From: Lachnospiraceae bacterium
GTDB lineage: Bacteria; Bacillota_A; Clostridia; Lachnospirales; Lachnospiraceae
DNA length: 9,118 bases
Assembly (NCBI GenBank): GCA_031262285.1
Contig: JAISHZ010000333.1
Coordinates: 1 to 9,118, forward strand
Reading direction: 5' to 3'
The first letter of the stretch is position 1; the number at the start of each line of letters is the position of its first letter. Position numbers and translations under genes: made by a program. The notes under the pieces are model-generated. The model saw only the letters and a program-made list of their open reading frames with translations. It searched no databases and was not told the DNA's origin. Of this stretch, positions 1-7,064 are shown piece by piece.

Positions 1-856
1 TGTATAGAACATCCAGAAAACTTTGGTGATGAATCAAAACGACTTGTGCTGTTTTTTCGCTTTTTCGGATACGAATCACATCGTCTGTACGTAGTTTGCG
101 TACCGATCTACCGTCAAAAGAGACATCCATGACTTGTGACTGTCTCTCTCTGCCACATGGTAGATTCAATTGCACACGATCTTCACCGGAAAGAACGACA
201 CTTCCTTGCGCAAGTGAATGCGCACAGATCGGTGTCATTAAAATCACTTGAGCAGTCGGTGCTACAATCGGTCCTCTTGCGGACAAACTATAGCCGGTGG
301 AACCGGTTGGCGTTGCGATGATCATACCGTCTGCTTCATATTCGTGCAAAAAGGTGTCATTGACATATGTTTGAATCGAGTTGATTTTGATGGGACCTAC
401 TCTGGAAAGGACGATGTCATTCAATACCCAATCCTGTATGGACGCTTGGTTTCCGAAAGGTTGGATAGAAACATCCAAAAGCATTCTGGTTTGTATCTCA
501 TATTCTTTTCGCAAAAGGAGTTTTAAGGCAGCTTCAAGACCGGATGGATCAATTTGTGCCATATACCCTAAAGTGCCGAGATTCACGCCGACCATCGGTA
601 ATTGACAATCCACGCTCAGATGTGAGGCGCGTAGCATGGTACCGTCGCCGCCTAAAACCATCATGATCTCCGCGTCCATGATGGATTCTTTTTCTTCTTG
701 GCAAAACCGATCCGCAGGATCCTTGTCTGTTGAGATCGGATCATGGAAGAGTGTCCATTTGATGTTGTTTTCATACAAAAAGCGGATGATAGAATTCGCT
801 ACTCGATTCTTCCGATCTTTCTGGTCATTTGTATAGATCACGATGTGCCTTTTCAT
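1..856 (-). CDS. nadK: NAD kinase (partial, 3' end outside window)
   Basis: Phosphorylates NAD to NADP in the cytoplasm, the only route to NADP. I translated 285 codons from ATG 856 without a stop; the frame runs off the left edge, so only a few C-terminal residues are probably missing (the family is usually about 280-300 aa). Family motifs are in order: GGDGT at residues 69-73 (nucleotide-binding and catalytic loop), a VGVNLGTLGY stretch at 89-98, VLND at 144-147 in the position of the usual NE motif, and DGMIIATPTGSTGYSLSA at 176-193. Two departures are visible: D147 replaces the usual Glu, and R194 stands where the family normally has Gly (SARGPI for SAGGPI). The start is set by an AGGAGA site at 863-868 with about 7 bases of spacing. 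It follows tlyA after 48 bases. In many Clostridia argR and recN come next, but they are not in the window. Confidence 0.96.
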   Translation of the reverse strand, partial: MKRHIVIYTNDQKDRKNRVANSIIRFLYENNIKWTLFHDPISTDKDPADRFCQEEKESIMDAEIMMVLGGDGTMLRASHLSVDCQLPMVGVNLGTLGYMAQIDPSGLEAALKLLLRKEYEIQTRMLLDVSIQPFGNQASIQDWVLNDIVLSRVGPIKINSIQTYVNDTFLHEYEADGMIIATPTGSTGYSLSARGPIVAPTAQVILMTPICAHSLAQGSVVLSGEDRVQLNLPCGRERQSQVMDVSFDGRSVRKLRTDDVIRIRKSEKTAQVVLIHHQSFLDVLY

Positions 857-904
857 GCAAAATCTCCTAAAGTAGTGATGGAAGGATTGGTTGCTGTTCA
901 TTGG

Positions 905-1723
905 CTAAAGCTCTGCATGAGAGGCTTCTACCACTTCATGGATTCTGGTGTGAATAGGAATAAGCTCCTGTACTCCTTTTTGCAGATATAATAAATATTC
1001 GATATTCCCCTCCGGTCCCTTAACCGGTGAATAATCCAAGCCGATTGGGGTAAAACCGATTTCTTTTGCATTAGAAAGAACCTTTTGAATCACTTGTTCA
1101 TGGACTGTGGGATCTTTGACGACTCCTTTTTTCCCAACATGTTCTCTACCTGATTCAAATTGTGGTTTGATCAAACATACCATATGTGCTTCTTTGTGCA
1201 GCAAATCATATGCAGGCGCTAAGATTTTGCTTAGGGAGATAAAAGAAACATCTGCACTTGCAAAATCAATCCATTCCTGTGGTGGCGCGAACTGTCGATA
1301 TTGATCGATCGAAAAATACCGAAAATTGGTCTTTTCGATACAAATCACACGAGGATCCGTGCGTAGTTTCCAATCAAACTGCCCATAGCCGACATCGATA
1401 CTGTATACTTTGCTCGCTCCATTTTGAAGCATACAATCCGTAAATCCGCCGGTAGAGGCGCCAATGTCCATGCAAACCTTATCGACCAAGTCAATATCAA
1501 AGATGCGAATGGCTTTTTCTAATTTGAGTCCTCCGCGACTGACGTAAGGAAGCGGTCGGCTTTTCACCTCAATATGTAAATTGTTTTGTTCAAACAAATC
1601 TCCTGCTTTGTCTTCACGCTGTCCATTTACAAAGACATTTCCACTCATTATGATGGCTTTGGCTTTTTCTCTGGAAGGAGCATATCCTAGCTGACAAAGG
1701 ATTTTATCAAGTCTTTCTTTCAT
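905..1723 (-). CDS. tlyA: TlyA family S4-domain / FtsJ-like rRNA methyltransferase (YqxC-like)
   Basis: Family members combine an RNA-binding S4 domain with an FtsJ-like SAM methyltransferase fold; mycobacterial TlyA 2'-O-methylates 16S and 23S rRNA, while many Bacillota homologues (YqxC) are uncharacterised and are often labelled hemolysin. From the chosen ATG the protein has 272 aa, normal for the family. The S4 domain is about residues 1-60 (MKERLDKILCQLGYAPSREK onward), followed by YVSRGGLKLEKA at 60-71. SAM motif I is DIGASTGGFTDCML at 86-99. K67 or K69, D158, K186 (LIKPQFE) and E242 (GPEGNIEY region) fit the K-D-K-E type catalytic set. An in-frame TTG at 1768 and ATG at 1765 would add up to 15 residues, but that extension (RRRAKARGREQCE) is translated repeat sequence unlike the family, and ATG 1723 has a GGGAG site at 1733-1737 with 9 bases of spacing. 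It lies 69 bases after dxs; stop TAG at 905-907. Confidence 0.93.
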   Translation of the reverse strand: MKERLDKILCQLGYAPSREKAKAIIMSGNVFVNGQREDKAGDLFEQNNLHIEVKSRPLPYVSRGGLKLEKAIRIFDIDLVDKVCMDIGASTGGFTDCMLQNGASKVYSIDVGYGQFDWKLRTDPRVICIEKTNFRYFSIDQYRQFAPPQEWIDFASADVSFISLSKILAPAYDLLHKEAHMVCLIKPQFESGREHVGKKGVVKDPTVHEQVIQKVLSNAKEIGFTPIGLDYSPVKGPEGNIEYLLYLQKGVQELIPIHTRIHEVVEASHAEL

Positions 1724-1763
1724 TTCACATTGCTCCCGACCGCGTGCTTTAGCACGCCTTCTC
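1723..1763 (-). repeat. Hairpin repeat, copy B, carrying the tlyA ribosome binding site
   Basis: This is the second copy of an imperfect repeat; it aligns with 1791-1830 at about 35 of 40 positions plus one single-base gap, with a 68-base period. Reading on the minus strand it holds a perfect 6-bp hairpin (GCGTGC, loop TAAA, GCACGC; positions 1742-1757), then GTCGGGAGCAATGTGAA, and it ends exactly at the A of the tlyA ATG. Its GGGAG (1733-1737) is the only good Shine-Dalgarno site for tlyA. The stem is identical in both copies, while differences fall mainly in the loop and flanks. Confidence 0.8.
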
Positions 1764-1772
1764 ATCAAGGAC

Positions 1773-1796
1773 GTGAAAGTTGCCCTTTACTTTCAC
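1773..1796 (-). other. 8-bp hairpin over the dxs stop codon
   Basis: On the minus strand GTGAAAGT (1796-1789) is perfectly complementary to ACTTTCAC (1780-1773), with an 8-base loop AAAGGGCA. The dxs TGA (1795-1793) lies in the 5' arm. There is no U-tract after it, so it does not look like an intrinsic terminator. It could stabilise the dxs message end or affect ribosome transfer to tlyA; that is inference only. Confidence 0.45.
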
Positions 1797-1830
1797 TTTG
1801 CTCCCGACGCGTGCTTACGCACGCTCTCTC
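1791..1830 (-). repeat. Hairpin repeat, copy A, encoding the Dxs C-terminus
   Basis: This is the first copy of the pair with 1723-1763. On the minus strand it holds GCGTGC, loop GTAA (a GNRA-type tetraloop in RNA), GCACGC at 1824-1809, then GTCGGGAGCAAAGTGAAA. Seventeen of the 18 bases after the hairpin match copy B. It is read in the dxs frame as the last residues SVRKHASGAK and the TGA stop, so the Dxs tail is made of repeat sequence. Confidence 0.8.
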
Positions 1831-3691
1831 CCTCTGCTTCCACGGTGCGGAGGATGGAGGTTATGATGCTTTGTGGGTCAATGCCTAGTTCCTTTTTGAG
1901 TTGATCTACATTCCCATGCTCCACATACGCATCCGGTAATGATATATTCAAAAACGCACACTGGGCATGATGCTTATTTAAGCATTCCAACACTCTTTCC
2001 CCATACCCACCGCAAGTCACATTTTCTTCCAGGGTTACGATGATATCATGGTTCTTCGCGGCGGTTATAACCGCTTCCTCATCCATCGGTTTCACAAAAC
2101 GAGCATTGTAAAGACTGACTTGATAACCGGCTTCCTTGAGCTTCTCACGAACGATCTGCGCTTCGCGTACCATGCTGCCGATCGCAAACAAAGCAATCTG
2201 ACTTTCTTGATAGAGGACTTCCGCTTTTCCGTAAACGATCGGTGAACGAAATTCAGACAAGCCGGTGTAGGCTTCTCCTTTTGGATACCGAATCGCGATC
2301 GGTCCTGTAAAGTTCACGGCAAATTTCAACAGATCAGAAAGTTCCCATTTATTTTTCGGTGCACAGATGGACATATTGGGGATTCCGGAAAGGAATGATA
2401 AATCAAAAATACCTTGATGTGTCTCTCCATCGCACCCCACAAGACCGGCTCTGTCAATTGCGAAGACCACAGGAAGATTTTGGAGACAGACATCATGTAC
2501 GATCTGGTCATAAGCACGTTGCAAAAAAGAGGAATAAATCGCGACAACCGGCCGCAACCCTCCCGCCGCCATCCCGGCCGCAAAAGTAACCGCGTGTTCT
2601 TCCGCGATTCCTACATCGAAAAAGCGTTCCGGAAACCGATTGCGGAAACGCCTAAGTCCCGTTCCGTCCGGCATTGCTGCGCTCACCGCTACGATTTTGT
2701 CCTCACGACTACCCAATTTACACATGACAGTAGAAAAAATATCCGTATAATTTGCCGTGGTTCTTGGTTTCGCAGGAATCCCTGTCTTAATGTCAAAAGG
2801 TTCCGCACCATGAAATCTGGCAGGATGTCTGAGTGCCGGAAGATATCCCTTCCCTTTTTGCGTCAACACATGTACGAGAACCGGTCCTCTGACACGTTTT
2901 GCTTCCCGCAAAACCCGTACAATTGCGGATACATCATGTCCATCTACCGGACCCAAATAGGTAATTCCCATATCTTCGAAAAACATTCCGGGGATTACCA
3001 ACTGTTTAAAACTACTTTTGGCTTTTCTAATCGCATTTGCGACATTTTCACCGGTCGGTGTACTCTTTAATGTGTTATAAATGCCTTCTTTCAATCCCAG
3101 ATAACCGGTGGTCGTACGGATATTGTTTAAATATTTAGACATACCACCGACATTCTCCGAAATAGACATATTATTATCATTTAATACAATAATAAAATTG
3201 GTCTCTAATTTTGACGCGTTATTTAAAGCTTCGTATGCCATTCCTCCCGTGAGGGAACCATCTCCGATTACAGAGACAATTGTATGCTTCTCTTCTTTTA
3301 AATCTCGCGCCTTTACCAAGCCAAGCCCTGCTGAAATAGATGTGCTACTGTGACCGGTATCAAACGCATCACATAGGCTTTCTTTTCGTTTTGGAAATCC
3401 GCTTAACCCATGATATTGCCGTAGATAATCAAACCCTTCTTTGCGCCCCGTCAGCAATTTGTGTGTATACGATTGATGCCCCACATCCCAGATCAGTTTG
3501 TCCTGCGGGAGTGTCAGTGACAAGTGCAGCGCCATCGTCAATTCAACAGCGCCAAGATTCGAACCCAAATGACCGCCTGTAACAGATATTTTTTGAATCA
3601 AAAATTCGCGAATTTCAGACGCAAGTTGATCATACTCACTTTTTTTGATCTGTTTGATATCTTCGGCTTGATTGATTTTTTCCAACAGCAT
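1793..3691 (-). CDS. dxs: 1-deoxy-D-xylulose-5-phosphate synthase
   Basis: Thiamine-diphosphate enzyme that condenses pyruvate and glyceraldehyde 3-phosphate to 1-deoxy-D-xylulose 5-phosphate, the first step of the MEP isoprenoid pathway and also a source for thiamine and pyridoxal synthesis. At 632 aa it has the usual length. Visible motifs: GGHLGSNLGAVELT at 39-52, WDVGHQSYTHKLLTGR at 68-83, the ThDP site GDGSLTGGMAYEALNNA at 143-159 with LNDNNMSIS at 170-178, GPVDGHD at 247-253, DVGIAEEHAVTFAAGMA at 359-375 with the catalytic Glu, and DRAGLVGCDGETHQG at 413-427. The C-terminal transketolase-like part ends with EENVTCGGYGE near 555-565. ATG 3691 is preceded by an AAAGGATGG site, 20 bases after the ispA stop, which suggests one operon supplying IPP/DMAPP and its elongation enzyme. 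The last 12 or so residues (GESVRKHASGAK) come from a hairpin repeat and are unlikely to be part of the ancestral protein. Confidence 0.98.
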   Translation of the reverse strand: MLLEKINQAEDIKQIKKSEYDQLASEIREFLIQKISVTGGHLGSNLGAVELTMALHLSLTLPQDKLIWDVGHQSYTHKLLTGRKEGFDYLRQYHGLSGFPKRKESLCDAFDTGHSSTSISAGLGLVKARDLKEEKHTIVSVIGDGSLTGGMAYEALNNASKLETNFIIVLNDNNMSISENVGGMSKYLNNIRTTTGYLGLKEGIYNTLKSTPTGENVANAIRKAKSSFKQLVIPGMFFEDMGITYLGPVDGHDVSAIVRVLREAKRVRGPVLVHVLTQKGKGYLPALRHPARFHGAEPFDIKTGIPAKPRTTANYTDIFSTVMCKLGSREDKIVAVSAAMPDGTGLRRFRNRFPERFFDVGIAEEHAVTFAAGMAAGGLRPVVAIYSSFLQRAYDQIVHDVCLQNLPVVFAIDRAGLVGCDGETHQGIFDLSFLSGIPNMSICAPKNKWELSDLLKFAVNFTGPIAIRYPKGEAYTGLSEFRSPIVYGKAEVLYQESQIALFAIGSMVREAQIVREKLKEAGYQVSLYNARFVKPMDEEAVITAAKNHDIIVTLEENVTCGGYGERVLECLNKHHAQCAFLNISLPDAYVEHGNVDQLKKELGIDPQSIITSILRTVEAEGESVRKHASGAK

Positions 3692-3711
3692 ATTGATTCC
3701 ATCCTTTTGTT

Positions 3712-4635
3712 TTAGGAATTGCGCCCTGCAAGCATTTTGACTAAGTGTGTGAGAAAATCATGTTCTGCAAAACACGCATCCAACAACGCCAATGCTTCTT
3801 GCGTCAAACGCATACAATCCTTGTGTGCGGATTCTAATCCATGGAGTGATACATAGGTCGCTTTGCCGTTTCGTTCATCGCTTCCTACCGGCTTGCCCAG
3901 TATCGCGCTATCGCCAATGACATCCAAAATATCATCTTGTATTTGAAAAGCGAGTCCGATTTTTTGACCGCACTCTTCCATTTTGCATATTTGTTCTTCC
4001 GTAGCTCCCGCCAATACCGCACCAATCATCATACTAGCTTCAATTAAAGCAGCCGTCTTGTTTTGGTGAATAAAAGAGAGGTAATCCTTGGTAATCGGTG
4101 GTTGGGGAGTCTGAGATTGGGTCATCAGGTCGGCTGTCTGTCCGCCGATCATTCCATAGACACCGCTTTTCACGGCAAGAATGTGTCCGGCTTTCGCAAG
4201 CCGCATGACTTGATCGAAAGAATGATTTGTGATCTGTGATAAAGACTCGAAGAGGAGTTCAAATGCATAATTGAGTAAGGCATCTCCTGCCAATATGCCG
4301 ATTCCTTCTCCGTATACTGCGTGTGTTGTTTTCTTTCCGCGACGATATTCATCATTGTCCATCGCGGGTAAATCGTCATGAACTAAGGAATATGTGTGAA
4401 TCATCTCTATGGCTGCCATAAACACGGGTAATGCTTCATCATGACCGCCAAACAGCTTGTAAACTTCTTGCATGAGCATAGGACGCAGACGTTTCCCGCC
4501 TGCACGAATGCTATAATTCATTGCTTCTTTCACGATCTGATCATGTCCTATTTCTGGAGGGAGGAATGGATAAATGATATTCTCGATCGCTTCTTTCTTT
4601 TCCGAGAGCAATGCTCGGAACGTGTTTTCATTCAT
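3712..4635 (-). CDS. ispA: Short-chain polyprenyl diphosphate synthase (farnesyl/geranylgeranyl type)
   Basis: Trans-prenyltransferase that joins IPP to allylic diphosphates, most likely giving farnesyl diphosphate for undecaprenyl and quinone lipids. The protein is 307 aa. GGKRLRP at 46-52 binds diphosphate; the first aspartate-rich motif is HDDLPAMDND at 86-95 (D87, D88, D93) with the two-residue insertion typical of bacterial FPP synthases; GDALL at 117-121, GGQTADL at 164-170 and KTAALIEAS at 193-201 follow; the second aspartate-rich motif is QIQDDILDVIGD at 231-242. The residues just before the first motif (TYSLVH) resemble E. coli IspA. Product chain length cannot be fixed from sequence alone, so a GGPP synthase remains possible. 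The start overlaps the xseB stop by 8 bases (ATGAATGA) behind a weak GGAG site, which suggests translational coupling. dxs follows 20 bases downstream. Confidence 0.95.
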   Translation of the reverse strand: MNENTFRALLSEKKEAIENIIYPFLPPEIGHDQIVKEAMNYSIRAGGKRLRPMLMQEVYKLFGGHDEALPVFMAAIEMIHTYSLVHDDLPAMDNDEYRRGKKTTHAVYGEGIGILAGDALLNYAFELLFESLSQITNHSFDQVMRLAKAGHILAVKSGVYGMIGGQTADLMTQSQTPQPPITKDYLSFIHQNKTAALIEASMMIGAVLAGATEEQICKMEECGQKIGLAFQIQDDILDVIGDSAILGKPVGSDERNGKATYVSLHGLESAHKDCMRLTQEALALLDACFAEHDFLTHLVKMLAGRNS

Positions 4636-4909
4636 ATGACTCCAATGAGGTAGTGTTGGTACCGTCTTCGCTGATCAGAAGTACTTTCTTTTCTACTCGA
4701 TCGATTAACGCTGAGCTTTCTTTTAAGAGCGTCATTCCTTTGCTGTAAGCTGTAAACGCTTCTTCTAATGTACAGTTCTCCGATTCTAATCGTTCCAATT
4801 CTTTGTGGATTTGTTCTAATTGCTCTTCTAACGAAGGCGTGGGGATGAAATCACTCGTTTGATTCCCCGTTGGAGTGGGATCGCACATTGTCTGTTTTTG
4901 TTTTGCCAT
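4628..4909 (-). CDS. xseB: Exodeoxyribonuclease VII small subunit
   Basis: Small helical subunit of exonuclease VII, which binds several copies to one XseA and helps degrade single-stranded DNA in repair. The 93-aa product has the family core at residues 26-80: SLEEQLEQIHKELERLE, then LEEAFTAYSKGMTLLKESSALIDRVEKKVLLIS. The first 25 residues are a polar Thr/Pro/Gln-rich stretch outside the usual core. ATG 4909 is chosen because a GGAAGGG site lies just upstream; ATG 4888 (residue 8) has no such site. With this start, 59 bases overlap the xseA 3' end in another frame, much more than the usual few bases. The stop overlaps the ispA start by 8 bases. Confidence 0.93.
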   Translation of the reverse strand: MAKQKQTMCDPTPTGNQTSDFIPTPSLEEQLEQIHKELERLESENCTLEEAFTAYSKGMTLLKESSALIDRVEKKVLLISEDGTNTTSLESYE

Positions 4910-6131
4910 ATGACCCTTCCGTTTGATTTTGTTTCGTCTGAGTGACGGTTACCTGCATCGTTCCATCTTGTAAGAGCACATGAAGATTTTGTCCATCCTG
5001 CACTTCTCGTATCGAACGAATGTGTTTCCCGTAGGAATCTTCGACATATGCATATCCGCTCTCGAGTTTATGCATCGGAGACAACCCTTTGAAGCGCTCA
5101 CGAAGCATAGATAGTTCATGCCGCTTATGGAGGAGCAACTGTTTGATTTGGTATGAAAATCGCTCTTCCATTCGTAGGATGTCCATTTTCATCTCTCGGA
5201 TACGACTTTGCGGACTATGCCTAAGCAACCTAAGTTCGCTGATCTTGAGTTGATCCTTTTTGCGCTTGATCTGTGCATTCATCGCAGCCAAAAACCGCAC
5301 TGCCAACTCAGACATCTGCCGATCAAACAATGCCATGTCCGCTACAGCTAGCTCTGCTGCTGCTGAAGGGGTGGGAGCACGCAAATCTGCCACAAAATCA
5401 AGGATAGTCACATCTGTCTCATGGCCGACAGCTGAAATAATGGGAACGGAACAATCAAAAGCAGCCTGTGCTACTTCTCTTTCGTTGAATGCCCACAGAT
5501 CCTCTAAAGATCCGCCGCCGCGACCTACGATGATCACATCGACACCAAGCGTATCTAAGCATTGAATCCCTTTCACGATGCTGGGCGCTGCGTGAGCACC
5601 TTGTACGATCGCGGGATAAAGAACGATTTGAAGGTATGGATTGCGCCGCTTGGCGATTTGGATAATATCGCGTATGGCTGCTCCGGTCTGCGCTGTAACC
5701 ACTCCTAATACTTGGGCGTGTGTAGGAATCGGTTTTTTATAGATATTTGAAAACATCCCAAGTTCAGATAGTTCTTGTTTTAACCGTTCAAATTGTTCAT
5801 AGAGATGTCCGATGCCGCTTTTTTGGATTTGTTTTGCATAGAGTTGGTATTTTCCGTCTCTTTCATACACTTCTATACTGCCAAACACAAATACTTGTTG
5901 ACCATTTTGTAACAAAAAGGAAAGTCCTGCTCGGTTTCCTGCAAACATGACACAAGATAGAACCCCTTTTTCGTCTTTTAACGTAAAATAAATATGCCCG
6001 GAGGAATGAATCTTACAGTTGCTGACTTCTCCCTTGACCCAAAGTGATCGAAGCATATAATCTTGATAAAACATATTCTTAATATAGGCATTTACTTGTG
6101 CAACAGAATAGATGCTGCGAATGGAAATCAC
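4851..6131 (-). CDS. xseA: Exodeoxyribonuclease VII large subunit
   Basis: Catalytic subunit of exonuclease VII, degrading single-stranded DNA from both ends; works with XseB encoded just downstream. The protein is 426 aa, slightly shorter than the about 450 aa of E. coli and B. subtilis. An N-terminal OB-fold covers about residues 5-105 (SVAQVNAYIKN, LWVKGEVSNCKIHSSGHIYFTLKDEKGVLSCVMF region). The nuclease domain shows GVVTAQTGAAIRD at 143-155, GRGGGSLEDLWAFNERE at 203-219, ISAVGHETDVTILDFVADLRAPTPSAAAELA at 232-262. A charged, probably coiled-coil region at about 270-345 is followed by the SPMHKLESGYA segment near 351-361. The last 20-25 residues are polar and are encoded in the overlap with xseB. 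The start is GTG 6131, whose GTGA overlaps the nusB TGA; homology begins right after it and no other start fits. Confidence 0.96.
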   Translation of the reverse strand: MISIRSIYSVAQVNAYIKNMFYQDYMLRSLWVKGEVSNCKIHSSGHIYFTLKDEKGVLSCVMFAGNRAGLSFLLQNGQQVFVFGSIEVYERDGKYQLYAKQIQKSGIGHLYEQFERLKQELSELGMFSNIYKKPIPTHAQVLGVVTAQTGAAIRDIIQIAKRRNPYLQIVLYPAIVQGAHAAPSIVKGIQCLDTLGVDVIIVGRGGGSLEDLWAFNEREVAQAAFDCSVPIISAVGHETDVTILDFVADLRAPTPSAAAELAVADMALFDRQMSELAVRFLAAMNAQIKRKKDQLKISELRLLRHSPQSRIREMKMDILRMEERFSYQIKQLLLHKRHELSMLRERFKGLSPMHKLESGYAYVEDSYGKHIRSIREVQDGQNLHVLLQDGTMQVTVTQTKQNQTEGSYGKTKTDNVRSHSNGESNE

Positions 6132-6562
6132 CCGCCTTTTTCAAATTTTGCCAAAACGGCATTTACAAAGCGTCCGGAAGCATCTTGCCCGCCAAATTTT
6201 TTGGCAATTTCAACTGCTTCATCAATCGAAACGCTATAGGGAACGTCCGAATCATAAAGAATCTCGTAAATCGTCATCCGAAGCAGAGCCAATTCGACTT
6301 TTCCGATTCGCGCTAAACTCCAATGCTCGATTTTGTCCATCATCATTTGATCAATGTGCGGAAGCTTATCCATGATTTCGAAAAACCGTTGTCTGACAAA
6401 CAACAGATCTTTTTCATTGGGACGCTTCCCCTTAGGATCGTCTTCTTTGTCCGGTTCATCTTGAAAGAACAAGGAGATTTGTTCTTCTATCTCTTCCGCC
6501 GGATGATACTCTATCCGGAATAGTAATTTAAATAAATGTTCTCTCTGCTCATGTCTCCCCAT
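6128..6562 (-). CDS. nusB: Transcription antitermination factor NusB
   Basis: All-helical RNA-binding protein that, with NusE (ribosomal protein S10), binds boxA in rRNA leaders and supports antitermination. From ATG 6562 the product is 144 aa and begins MGRHEQREHLFKLLF, the family's usual N-terminal helix. The conserved C-terminal part is LARIGKVELALLRMTIYEIL at 83-102 and DVPYSVSIDEAVEIAKKFGGQDASGRFVNAVLAKF at 106-140. An in-frame TTG at 6601 would add 13 residues unlike the family, so the later ATG is preferred. The best Shine-Dalgarno match upstream (AGAGGAA) is unusually far, about 13 bases, so initiation may be modest or partly coupled to yqhY, whose stop lies 45 bases upstream. A hydrophilic loop (DEPDKEDDPKGKRPNEKD, 35-52) separates the helices. 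The stop overlaps the xseA start by 4 bases. Confidence 0.94.
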   Translation of the reverse strand: MGRHEQREHLFKLLFRIEYHPAEEIEEQISLFFQDEPDKEDDPKGKRPNEKDLLFVRQRFFEIMDKLPHIDQMMMDKIEHWSLARIGKVELALLRMTIYEILYDSDVPYSVSIDEAVEIAKKFGGQDASGRFVNAVLAKFEKGG

Positions 6563-6607
6563 ACTGTTACTTTTGTTCCTCTTTCGGTATGATAACCGCA
6601 ATTCTCG

Positions 6608-7015
6608 TCAATTCTTCTTTGACGGCACATTCACCGGGTTCATCCTAACTCCTTCGATTCGTACATTGACATCGGTACATACAAGACCTGTCATGTTTTC
6701 GATCGCGGATTTGACTTTATTCTGCACTTTTTTGCATGTAGAAGGAATGTTATACCCGTAATCTAAAACCAATTCCATCTCTACTGTTACATTGCCTTCC
6801 AAGACATCAACTTTAACACCTTTTGATAAATTCTTACGTCCTGCCTTGCCCATCATCGCATTGGTCACGTTACCGGCAAGCGCATATACCCCTCTCACCT
6901 CGGTAGCTGCCAGAGCGGCAATCAATACAACCACATCATCAGCGATTTGCACTTCTCCGATCGTTTCGCCTTCCATTAGGCAAATCTCACTCCTGGAATC
7001 TGTTTCCTTTTCCAT
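6608..7015 (-). CDS. yqhY: Asp23/Gls24 family envelope stress response protein (YqhY-like)
   Basis: Member of the Asp23/Gls24 (DUF322) family. The position directly before nusB matches B. subtilis yqhY, a paralogue linked in that organism to control of acetyl-CoA carboxylase and lipid synthesis; the molecular role is not firmly known. The protein is 135 aa. Residues 17-50 hold the family pattern ETIGEVQIADDVVVLIAALAATEVRGVYALAG, followed by a KGVKVDVLEGNVTVEMELVLDYGYNIPSTCKKVQNKVKSAIENMTGLVCTDVNVRIEGV stretch (65-123). There is no signal peptide or membrane segment, so it is cytosolic or peripherally associated. ATG 7015 has a strong GGAGGG site at 7019-7024 only 3-4 bases away; the internal ATG at residue 14 has no comparable site. 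It is the first gene of the packed housekeeping cluster, behind a candidate promoter. Confidence 0.92.
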   Translation of the reverse strand: MEKETDSRSEICLMEGETIGEVQIADDVVVLIAALAATEVRGVYALAGNVTNAMMGKAGRKNLSKGVKVDVLEGNVTVEMELVLDYGYNIPSTCKKVQNKVKSAIENMTGLVCTDVNVRIEGVRMNPVNVPSKKN

Positions 7016-7064
7016 TTTCCCTCCAATCTAATGATGCTACCCTTGCAAAATGTTACATAGGTAC

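Noticed and set aside
857..904. Possible regulatory element between tlyA and nadK
   Set aside because: The 48-base gap shows only the nadK Shine-Dalgarno site; I see no hairpin, terminator or clear promoter.
1724..1768. Upstream TTG/ATG starts (1768/1765) for tlyA
   Set aside because: The added residues are translated repeat sequence unlike TlyA N-termini, and the ATG at 1723 has a well-placed GGGAG site and begins exactly where family homology begins.
1742..1824. Intrinsic terminator at the dxs-tlyA hairpins
   Set aside because: The stems are only 6-8 bp and none is followed by a run of T on the minus strand, so they do not meet the pattern of a Rho-independent terminator.
2414..3070. Long plus-strand open frame (218 codons) opposite dxs
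   Set aside because: It lies wholly antisense to a clearly conserved gene, its translation looks compositionally random with no family motif, and other shorter plus-strand frames in the window behave the same way.
6563..6601. Upstream TTG start for nusB
   Set aside because: The extra 13 residues do not resemble NusB, and the family N-terminus starts at the ATG at 6562, although the Shine-Dalgarno spacing there is long.
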